Assembly (NCBI GenBank): GCA_036824145.1
Contig: DAITAT010000065.1
Span: 1-7,063, forward strand
Reading direction: 5' to 3'
DNA from: DATMMS01 sp036824145
Lineage (GTDB): Bacteria > Chloroflexota > Dormibacteria > DASZGP01
Length of the DNA stretch: 7,063 nt
Part shown: one piece after another, positions 1-7,063 of the stretch
Numbering within the stretch: the stretch's first letter is position 1
Layout of the letters: every line of letters begins with the position of its first letter
The notes under the pieces: model-generated
The model's input: the letters and a program-made list of their open reading frames with translations, nothing else
Database searches by the model: none
Told to the model about the DNA's origin: nothing
Made by a program: the position numbers and the translations under genes

Positions 1-2672
1 TTGGGACCAAGTGGGTCTACCTGTTCGAGGAAGGCAACCAGGACATGCGCGACCTCCTTGGCGGCAAGGGGGCCGGCGTCGCCGAGATGACCCGGGCGGG
101 GTTGCCGGTGCCTCCCGGCTTCACCATCACCACCGAGTGTTGCAACGCCTACTACGAGAAGCAGGCCTTCCCCAACGGGATGTGGGAGCAGACGATGGGG
201 GCACTCGCCCACATCGAGGAGAAAACCGGCAAGAAGTTCGGCGACCCCGAGCGCCCGCTGTTGGTCTCGGTCCGGTCGGGCGCCAAGTTCTCGATGCCCG
301 GGATGATGGACACCATCCTCAACCTCGGCATCAACGCCGAGGTCGCCGATGGGTTGGCCCGCCTCAGTGGCGACGAGCGATTCGCGCTGGACGCCTACCG
401 GCGCTTCATCCAGATGTTCGGCAGGACCGCCAAGGGCATCGGCAAGGACGACGAGAACCCCTTCGAGGCCGCCCTCGAAGCCCAGAAGCAAAAGTCAGGC
501 GCCGCCACCGACGGCGACCTCAGCGCCGCCGACCTGGGCGAGCTGCTCCAGACCTACAAGGAGATCTATCGTGGCGCCCTCGGGGAGGACTTCCCCGAGG
601 ATCCGAAGGTCCAGCTGCAGGGAGCCATCGAGGCTGTTTTCGCCTCCTGGATGAACCCCCGCGCCAAGGCCTACCGCAAGAACGAGCGCATCCCCGACGA
701 CCTCGGTACCGCCGTCAACGTCCAGACCATGGTTTTCGGCAACATAGGCGCCGATTCCGGAACTGGTGTCGCCTTCACCCGCGACCCCGTCACCGGCGAA
801 AAGAAGCTCTACGGCGATTACCTGCCCAAGGCCCAGGGTGAAGACGTCGTTGCGGGCATCCGCAAGACCGAGCGCATTGACGCCCTCAAGCGCGACCTGC
901 CCGAGGTCTACGCCGAGTTCGAGCGGATCGCGCAGCAACTGGAGGCGCACTACCGCGACGTCCAGGACCTCGAGTTCACGATCGAGCAGGGCAAGCTCTA
1001 CATGCTCCAGACCCGCGCCGCCAAGCGCACCGCCGAAGCCGCCATCAACATCGCCGTCGACATGGTCGAGGAGGAGTTGATTAGCACCGACGAGGCGGTA
1101 CTGCGGGTTGAGCCGCGACAGGTCGAATCGCTGCTGCACCGCCGCCTTGATCCGGGCGCCCAGGTCGAGGAGATCGGTCGGGGGGTGCCGGCAAGCCCGG
1201 GCGCCGCCATCGGCGCCGCGGTCTTCGACGCCGACAGCGCCGAGGAGCGGGGTAAGGCCGGCGAGCAGGTGATCCTGGTCCGCATTGCTACCGACCCCGA
1301 CGACGTCCACGGCATGATCGCCGCCGAGGGGGTGCTCACCAGCTCTGGTGGCACCGCCAGCCACGCTGCCCTGGTGGCGAGGATGATGGGCAAGCCCTGC
1401 ATTGTCGGCGCCGACAATATCGACGTCGACCTGGTCGGGCGCAAGTTCACCAGCGGCGGTGTGACCGTCAGCGAGGGCGAGACCTTCACGATCGATGGCA
1501 CCACCGGTCGCGTCCTGAAGGGCGCGGTGCCCACCATTGAGCCGGTGCCCAGTAAGAAGTTCCTCAAGCTGCTGGGCTGGGCCGACGCCGCGCGTCGCCT
1601 CGAGGTCTGGGCCAACGCCGACTACCCGCGCGACGCCAAGAAAGCGCGTGAGAACGGCGGCCAGGGGATCGGGCTCTGCCGCACCGAGCACATGTTCATG
1701 GAACAGGAGCGGCTGCCGATCGTGCAGGAAATGATCCTCGCCACCGACGAGGCCGAGCGACGGCGGCTAACCTTTGAGCTGCTGCCGTTCCAGCGCTCCG
1801 ACTTCGAGGGCATCCTCGAGGCCATGGACGGGCTGCCGGTGGTGATCCGCCTGATCGACCCGCCGCTGCACGAGTTCTTGCCCAACTACGAGGAGACCCT
1901 GGTCGAGGTGACCCGGCTGGAGTCGGCCGGGACCGAAGGCAAGGAGCTTGATGAGAAGCGCCACCTGCTTCACGCCATCGCCTCGATGCGCGAGGCCAAC
2001 CCCATGCTCGGCCTGCGCGGCTGTCGCCTGGGGCTGACCCGCCCCGAGATCACGGAGATGCAGGTCACCGCCATCATCGAGGCGGCTATCGCGCTCAAGC
2101 AGCGCGGGCTCGACCCGCACCCCGAGATCATGGTGCCGCTGGTGGGCACGGTCAACGAGATCAAAGCAGTCCGCGAGCAGTTGGAGGCTGTCGCCCGCGA
2201 CGTCATGACGAAAGCCGGCGTCGAGGTCGACTACAAGTTCGGCACCATGATCGAGGTGCCCCGGGGCGCCCTGGTCGCCGCCGACATCGCGGAGTTCGCC
2301 GAGTTCTTCAGCTTTGGCACCAACGACCTCACCCAGACCACCTACGGCTACTCCCGCGACGACGCCGAGGGCAAGTTCCTGGTCCAGTACCTGGAGAAGG
2401 GCATCCTCAAGGACAATCCCTTCCAGACCATCGACCGCGACGGCGTCGGCCGCCTGATGTCGATGGCGGTCACGGAGGGCCGGGGGACCAAGCCGGAGCT
2501 CAAGATCGGCATCTGCGGCGAGCACGGCGGCGACCCCCGGTCGGTGGAGTTCTGCCACGAGCTGGGCCTCAACTACGTCAGCTGCTCGCCCTTCCGGATC
2601 CCGGTGGCGCGGCTGGCGGCGGCCCAGGCGGCCATCACCGAGAAGGGCGCCGGCGCCGAAAGGGACAAATAG
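1..2672 (+). CDS. ppdK: Pyruvate phosphate dikinase (5'-partial)
   Basis: Cytosolic enzyme that reversibly interconverts pyruvate + ATP + Pi and phosphoenolpyruvate + AMP + PPi. The reading frame is open from base 3 (889 residues visible). No start codon lies in frame before the ATG at 45, yet the family N-terminus (TKWVYLFEEGNQD) is already encoded upstream of it. That ATG is therefore internal and the true start is probably only a few codons off the edge. Numbering from the codon at base 3: the ATP-grasp domain has GGKG (Lys22) and SVRSGA; the swivelling phosphohistidine domain has GGTASHAALVAR with catalytic His454; the C-terminal PEP/pyruvate TIM barrel has GIGLCRTEHMF (Arg560), DPPLHEF, GTMIEVPRGAL, FGTNDLTQ and GICGEHGGDP with catalytic Cys838. 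His454 and Lys22 fall almost exactly where the Clostridium symbiosum enzyme has His455 and Lys22, so length and order are normal. The residue two before the histidine is Ala rather than the usual Thr. The stop is TAG, followed by an 87-bp gap to dnaG. Confidence 0.97.
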   Translation, partial: GTKWVYLFEEGNQDMRDLLGGKGAGVAEMTRAGLPVPPGFTITTECCNAYYEKQAFPNGMWEQTMGALAHIEEKTGKKFGDPERPLLVSVRSGAKFSMPGMMDTILNLGINAEVADGLARLSGDERFALDAYRRFIQMFGRTAKGIGKDDENPFEAALEAQKQKSGAATDGDLSAADLGELLQTYKEIYRGALGEDFPEDPKVQLQGAIEAVFASWMNPRAKAYRKNERIPDDLGTAVNVQTMVFGNIGADSGTGVAFTRDPVTGEKKLYGDYLPKAQGEDVVAGIRKTERIDALKRDLPEVYAEFERIAQQLEAHYRDVQDLEFTIEQGKLYMLQTRAAKRTAEAAINIAVDMVEEELISTDEAVLRVEPRQVESLLHRRLDPGAQVEEIGRGVPASPGAAIGAAVFDADSAEERGKAGEQVILVRIATDPDDVHGMIAAEGVLTSSGGTASHAALVARMMGKPCIVGADNIDVDLVGRKFTSGGVTVSEGETFTIDGTTGRVLKGAVPTIEPVPSKKFLKLLGWADAARRLEVWANADYPRDAKKARENGGQGIGLCRTEHMFMEQERLPIVQEMILATDEAERRRLTFELLPFQRSDFEGILEAMDGLPVVIRLIDPPLHEFLPNYEETLVEVTRLESAGTEGKELDEKRHLLHAIASMREANPMLGLRGCRLGLTRPEITEMQVTAIIEAAIALKQRGLDPHPEIMVPLVGTVNEIKAVREQLEAVARDVMTKAGVEVDYKFGTMIEVPRGALVAADIAEFAEFFSFGTNDLTQTTYGYSRDDAEGKFLVQYLEKGILKDNPFQTIDRDGVGRLMSMAVTEGRGTKPELKIGICGEHGGDPRSVEFCHELGLNYVSCSPFRIPVARLAAAQAAITEKGAGAERDK

Positions 2673-2759
2673 CCTCGCTCTAACCTCAGGCATGGCTGAG
2701 ACATCCGAGCGCTCGGCACCACGGGCGGAGCGGCGTATCCCGAGGCGCTAATCTCTAGC
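2673..2759 (+). promoter_or_regulatory. ppdK-dnaG spacer with duplicated TAnnnT-start cassettes
   Basis: This spacer carries two look-alike 18-base cassettes, at 2677-2694 and 2745-2762, identical at 13 of 18 positions. Each has a TAnnnT hexamer (TAACCT at 2681-2686, TAATCT at 2749-2754), then exactly five bases, then a start codon (ATG 2692, GTG 2760). The second start is that of dnaG. A -10 hexamer places transcription initiation about six or seven bases downstream, i.e. at the start codon itself, so both look like leaderless promoters. No Shine-Dalgarno sequence precedes GTG 2760 and no good -35 box is seen at either. A short inverted repeat (ctcag 2685-2689, ctgag 2696-2700) surrounds ATG 2692 and is probably too weak to matter. 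Promoter activity is inferred. Confidence 0.5.
2692..2751 (+). other. Possible 19-codon leader ORF upstream of dnaG
   Basis: An ATG at 2692 opens a 19-codon frame rich in Arg, Glu and Ser (starts MAETSERSAPR, ends RRIPRR) that stops at TAA 2749-2751. That stop codon forms the first three bases of the TAATCT hexamer proposed as dnaG's -10 box. The ATG has the same upstream arrangement (TAnnnT plus five bases) as the dnaG GTG. It is in a different frame from both ppdK and dnaG, so it is not an N-terminal extension of dnaG. It resembles no peptide I know. It may be a leaderless small ORF or simply a chance frame in GC-rich DNA, and coding is unproven. Confidence 0.2.
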
Positions 2760-4588
2760 GTGCCGTCAGGGGACGCCAAGCAGGAGGTGAAGGACCGCCT
2801 CGACATAGTCGAGGTGATCTCCGGGTACGTCCGGCTGCACCGGCAGGGCCAGGAGCTCGTCGGCCTCTGCCCCTTCCACTCCGAGAAGTCGCCTAGCTTC
2901 ACGGTCAGCCGCGAGAAGCAGCTCTGGTACTGCTTTGGTTGCAGCGAGGGGGGAGACCTCTTCGACTTCATCATGAAAGCCGAGGCGGTCGACTTCCCCC
3001 AGGCCCTCAAGATGCTGGCGGACCGCGCCGGCGTGGAGCTCGAAGAGCATCGCGGCGGCGGTCGCAAGCGGGCCCAGGAGAAGCAGCGCTCCAAGGAGGC
3101 CAACCAGCTGGCGGCACAGTACTTCCACCACATCCTGCTCAACCACCGCGCCGGCGCCCGGGGGCTGCGCTACCTCGAGAAGCGCGGCGTCGAGCCGGAG
3201 ACGATCGAGACCTTCCAGGTGGGCTTCGCGCCGGTGTCGGCGTCCGCCGACAACCTGCTCCGATTCCTGCGCAAGAAGGGAGTCAGCGACGAGGAGGCGG
3301 TACGGGCCGGGCTGGCCCTTCCACCCCGGGAGCGCAGCGAGCGCGCGCCGGGATCCGCCATCGATCGGTTCCGCGGCCGCCTGATGATCCCCATCCTCGA
3401 CGAGTCGGGAACGGTCATCGGCTTTGGCGGCCGGGCCATGGACAGCACGCCACCCAAGTACCTCAACTCGCCCGACACCGCGATCTACCAGAAGGGGCGG
3501 ACGATCTTCGGTCTCAGCCACGCCCGCAAGGCCATCGCCAAGCAGGAGCGGGCGCTGCTGGTGGAGGGCTATTTCGACGTCATGATGGCCTACCAAAACG
3601 GCATCGACATCGCCGTGGCGAGCTCCGGCACGGCCTTCACCGAGGACCAGGTGCGGATGCTGCGCAAGATCGCCCAGGAGGTGCTCGTGTGTCTCGACTC
3701 CGACGACGCCGGCCGCGCCGCCACGATGCGGGTGATCGAGATGATTTCCAGGGCCCACATGCGGGCGCTGGTGGTGGAGCTGCCCAACGCCAAAGACCCG
3801 GGCGAGTTCTTCCAGAAGACCCCGCAGCTCTGGGGTGACGCCGAGGGTCTGGCGCTGCCCGGCTGGGAGTGGTGGATCAACATCGCGCTGGGCGCGCACA
3901 ACCTCGCCACCTCCAGCGGCCGGATGGTGGCGGCGCAGTCGATCGTCACCGTCCTCAGCCGCATCCCCGAGGAGGCAACGCTGGACATCTTCTGCCAGTA
4001 CACCGCCGAGCGCCTCAAGGTGGACCCTGCCCGCCTGCTGGCCGACATCCAGACCTTCCGTCGCACGGGGCTGCGCCCCAAGGATGTCGACACCGTCAAG
4101 GTGGCCCCGCTGGTGGCGCCGATGCCCGGCAACGGCGGCAACCCAGAGGAGGATCGCCTGCTGGCGCTGCTTCTCGCCAACCCCGACGCGGGAGCGATCC
4201 TGGCCGAGCTGTCGCAGGACGAGCCGGTCGGATCGGAGGGCCTGCGCCAGTTGGTGGCTGCCGTGCTCGAGATTGGGCACGGCGATGAGGGCGGTACTCT
4301 TGATCGCCATCTTGAGCGATTCGCCGAGCCGGAGAGATCCCGACTGGTTCGCCTGAGTCTGACGTCGACCCCGGTGATCGATCCTGCCGAGCTACGGGCG
4401 GCTCTGGCTGACGGCGTGAATAGGATCAGAGTCATTGATTACGAAGCCGCCATGGCGGCCCTGGAGGAACGGTTGCGGGCAAGTGGCGTGGGTGACGACG
4501 GGGGAGCGCGGAACGGCCTGCTGGACGAGCACCGCCAGCTGGCTCAGCGGCGGGCAAGATTGAGGGTGCAACTGTTCCAGGGTCGCGT

Positions 4589-4592
<4 letters not shown>
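2760..4592 (+). CDS. dnaG: DNA primase DnaG
   Basis: Synthesises the RNA primers for replication at the fork, working with the replicative helicase; 610 residues, slightly longer than E. coli DnaG (581). The N-terminal CHC2 zinc-binding domain has ligands Cys37, His40, Cys58 and Cys61 (CPFH and CFGC). The catalytic core has the basic RFRGRLMIPI strand (about 203-212) and FGGRAMD. The TOPRIM fold has LLVEGYFDV with Glu269 and LDSDDAGRAA with metal-binding Asp313 and Asp315. From about residue 365 the sequence follows the family more loosely and ends in a charged, probably helical stretch (about 565-605), where the helicase-binding domain of primases lies. I chose GTG 2760 because the product begins directly before the conserved KDRLDIVEVISGYV helix and no earlier in-frame start is available. 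There is no Shine-Dalgarno sequence, but a TAATCT box lies five bases upstream, which suggests leaderless expression. The stop overlaps the rpoD start by 4 bp (gtga), implying an operon and translational coupling. Confidence 0.97.
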
Positions 4593-6106
<1,514 letters not shown>

Positions 6107-6108
6107 GG

Positions 6109-6145
6109 TGAGCGTGTCGCCGGGGGGCTTCCGGCCGGACGCTCA
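6109..6145. terminator. Imperfect hairpin between convergent stop codons
   Basis: An outer 7-bp stem (tgagcgt 6109-6115 with acgctca 6139-6145) is followed by a 3x3 internal loop, an inner 5-bp GC stem (gccgg 6119-6123 with ccggc 6131-6135) and a 7-base loop. It fills almost the whole 41-bp gap between the rpoD stop (6106) and the lipoprotein stop on the other strand (6148). Its position argues for a shared bidirectional terminator or 3'-end stabiliser. No T-tract follows on either strand, so it is not a classic Rho-independent terminator. Confidence 0.5.
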
Positions 6146-6147
6146 GG

Positions 6148-6978
6148 TCAGGGTGAGGAGCTTGGCCCCGGCGATGGCGGGGTGCTGAAGCCGAAGCTCT
6201 CGAGGATCTCGTGGAAGGTGGCGAGATCTGGCTGGGTGGCGGCGCGGAAGGTGATAAGCAGGGCTTTGCCGGTCGCCCAGCCCGCCTTGACGTCGGCCTC
6301 GAAGCCGCCGCCGTTGAGCTGATAGGTGTGCTCGATGACGGTGATTCCGCCGATCTCGATCTGGAGCGAATCCAGGTTCGAGCCCGGAGTGGTGGGGATG
6401 GCGCCGAGCTTGTCGATGCCGGTGGCCGCATGGAGGAGGAGGCGAGTGGCCCCCACGCCCGGCTGAGGCACCGCGCTGGCGCTTGCCGGGGACGCCGGTG
6501 ACGGTCCGGGACTGGCGCCCAGGGCCGGGGCGTCGACCTCGACGTCGGCGCCCCTATCAGCCACCGACCAGCTCGCCGGGTAGAGGAAGTAGTAGTCATT
6601 GCCGGAGCTGGAAAACGAGAGTTGCGGGTGGATGCTGACCAGGTCCAGCGGGGGGCTGCTTCCGGGCAGCCGAGCGGCGATCCAGCCGGCGTTGGCACCG
6701 TAAGTGACCTTGTACCAGGTCGGGTCGCCGGCGTGCTTGGCGGTGGCGGTTAGCTTGGTGCCCTGGGGGATCGTGGCCAGCTGCGTGCCCGAGGTGCTGG
6801 GCTGATCGCGAAGCTTGACCCCGATCGGGCTCAGAACCCACAGCCCGAGCAACAAAGGACCACCCGCTGAAGGCGAGAGGAGAAGCGGCGAGGGGCTGAT
6901 AGTGGCGCTGGGCGGCTGCTGAAAGAAGGAGCAACCGGCGATTGCCAGCAGTGTCAGCAGTGGGAGGGCCCGGCGCAA
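6148..6978 (-). CDS. Predicted SH3-domain lipoprotein of unknown function
   Basis: With a TTG start at 6978 the product is 276 residues and begins MRRALPLLTLLAIAGC: a basic n-region, a hydrophobic core and a lipobox (IAGC, Cys16), so export and lipid anchoring to the membrane are likely. I chose TTG because GGAGG (6988-6984 on the - strand) lies five bases upstream. ATG 6990 would overlap that ribosome site and ATG 7005 abuts the tRNA, but either would only lengthen the signal peptide. After a Pro/Ser-rich spacer, residues about 46-103 look like a bacterial SH3 domain (GLWVLSPIGVKLRDQPSTSGTQ at its start, WYKVTYGANAGWIAA at its end), usually a peptidoglycan- or ligand-binding module. Residues about 116-265 include FLYPASWSV and end in FHEILESFGF, a layout reminiscent of PsbP/DUF1795-like surface domains. 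A Pro/Ser/Ala-rich loop (about 152-176) interrupts it. The C-terminus is again Ser/Pro-rich. The gene converges on rpoD and diverges from tRNA-Asn. The SH3 call is moderate, the second domain tentative, and the function unknown. Confidence 0.82.
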   Translation of the reverse strand: MRRALPLLTLLAIAGCSFFQQPPSATISPSPLLLSPSAGGPLLLGLWVLSPIGVKLRDQPSTSGTQLATIPQGTKLTATAKHAGDPTWYKVTYGANAGWIAARLPGSSPPLDLVSIHPQLSFSSSGNDYYFLYPASWSVADRGADVEVDAPALGASPGPSPASPASASAVPQPGVGATRLLLHAATGIDKLGAIPTTPGSNLDSLQIEIGGITVIEHTYQLNGGGFEADVKAGWATGKALLITFRAATQPDLATFHEILESFGFSTPPSPGPSSSP

Positions 6979-6990
6979 AGCCACCTCCAT
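6979..6990 (-). promoter_or_regulatory. Shine-Dalgarno site deciding the lipoprotein start
   Basis: On the - strand the sequence reads ATGGAGGTGGCT before TTG 6978. GGAGG is a strong anti-16S match and its five-base spacing to TTG is normal. It is the only clear Shine-Dalgarno sequence among the genes of this window and favours TTG over the in-frame ATG that overlaps it. Confidence 0.6.
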
Positions 6991-6995
6991 ATAAT
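6990..6995 (+). promoter_or_regulatory. Consensus -10 box (TATAAT) of tRNA-Asn
   Basis: A perfect TATAAT in otherwise GC-rich sequence ends 10 bases before the mature tRNA 5' end. Transcription would begin near 7002, leaving a 5' leader of about four bases for RNase P to remove. I see no convincing -35 hexamer 16-18 bases upstream. The box lies inside the 5' end of the divergent lipoprotein gene, next to its ribosome binding site. Confidence 0.65.
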
Positions 6996-7005
6996 TTGCG
7001 GGCAT

Positions 7006-7063
7006 TCCGGAGTAGCTCAATGGTGGAGCAGGCGGCTGTTAACCGCAAGGTTGTCGGTTCGAG
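7006..7063 (+). tRNA. tRNA-Asn (anticodon GTT), 3'-truncated by window edge
   Basis: The first 58 bases of a tRNA are visible. Acceptor 5' strand tccggag 7006-7012; T8 A9 at 7013-7014; D stem gctc 7015-7018 paired with gagc 7026-7029; anticodon stem from 7031 with loop ctgttaa 7036-7042, giving anticodon GTT at 7038-7040 (Asn). Variable loop 7048-7052, T stem 5' strand gtcgg 7053-7057, then the TTCGAG of the T loop. The outermost anticodon-stem pair (27-43) is G7031 against A7047, a mismatch; the other four pairs are Watson-Crick. The 3' T-stem strand, acceptor 3' strand and CCA end lie beyond the window. Confidence 0.95.

Noticed and set aside
45..47. ATG at 45 as the ppdK start
   Set aside because: The conserved family N-terminus is encoded in frame upstream of it, so this Met is internal and the gene is cut by the window edge.
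495..1691. 398-codon open frame on the - strand opposite ppdK
   Set aside because: Antisense shadow of a strongly conserved PPDK coding region; no ribosome site or domain is visible.
2646..2657. ggcgccggcgcc palindrome near the ppdK 3' end as a terminator or protein-binding site
   Set aside because: It lies inside the coding sequence in a GC-rich genome where such repeats arise easily, and no T-tract follows.
2673..2759. A Rho-independent terminator after ppdK
   Set aside because: Only a 5-bp stem (2685-2700) is present, with no T-run; read-through into dnaG cannot be excluded.
2766..4310. 514-codon open frame on the - strand opposite dnaG
   Set aside because: It mirrors the dnaG codons, has a composition typical of GC-rich antisense frames (Leu/Gly/His/Asp-rich) and no recognisable motif. 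The + strand frame has full primase motifs.
6979..7020. Longer lipoprotein N-terminus from TTG 7020
   Set aside because: It would make the coding region overlap the tRNA-Asn gene and put 29 residues before the lipobox Cys; the ribosome site points to TTG 6978.

Overview
This is a GC-rich chromosomal window with housekeeping content. On the + strand, in order, it holds the nearly complete 3' part of a pyruvate phosphate dikinase gene (ppdK), DNA primase (dnaG), the primary sigma factor (rpoD/sigA), and at the far edge the 5' part of a tRNA-Asn gene. A single - strand gene, a predicted SH3-domain lipoprotein, lies between rpoD and the tRNA. It converges on rpoD and diverges from the tRNA. I see no mobile element, CRISPR array, toxin or defence cassette, and no sign of recent transfer.

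The organism is probably a high-GC, free-living bacterium of the Chloroflexota / Dormibacterota / Actinomycetota sphere. This is inferred from the strong G/C bias at third codon positions, GTG and TTG starts, a Lys/Ala/Pro-rich extension in front of sigma region 1.1 (as in actinobacterial SigA/HrdB proteins), and candidate leaderless starts. The lipobox indicates a membrane lipoprotein but does not settle the phylum.

Layout: bases 1-2672 ppdK (a few N-terminal residues lie off the left edge); 2673-2759 a short spacer with two near-identical TAnnnT-start cassettes and a 19-codon ORF; 2760-4592 dnaG from a GTG; 4589-6106 rpoD, overlapping dnaG by 4 bp in a stop/start coupling; 6109-6145 an imperfect hairpin filling the gap between the convergent stop codons; 6148-6978 the lipoprotein gene on the - strand; 6990-6995 a TATAAT box and 7006-7063 the truncated tRNA-Asn.

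How the genes fit together: dnaG and rpoD form a tight replication/transcription pair, an arrangement recalling the macromolecular-synthesis operon, here with no rpsU. ppdK is central carbon metabolism and sits upstream, separated by a probable promoter of dnaG's own. The lipoprotein has no evident functional link to these genes. I do not see a previously undescribed system. The most interesting points are the duplicated leaderless-start cassette in front of dnaG, the alternating acidic/hydrophobic repeat in the sigma factor's N-terminal extension, and the loss of the regulatory threonine next to the PPDK catalytic histidine.
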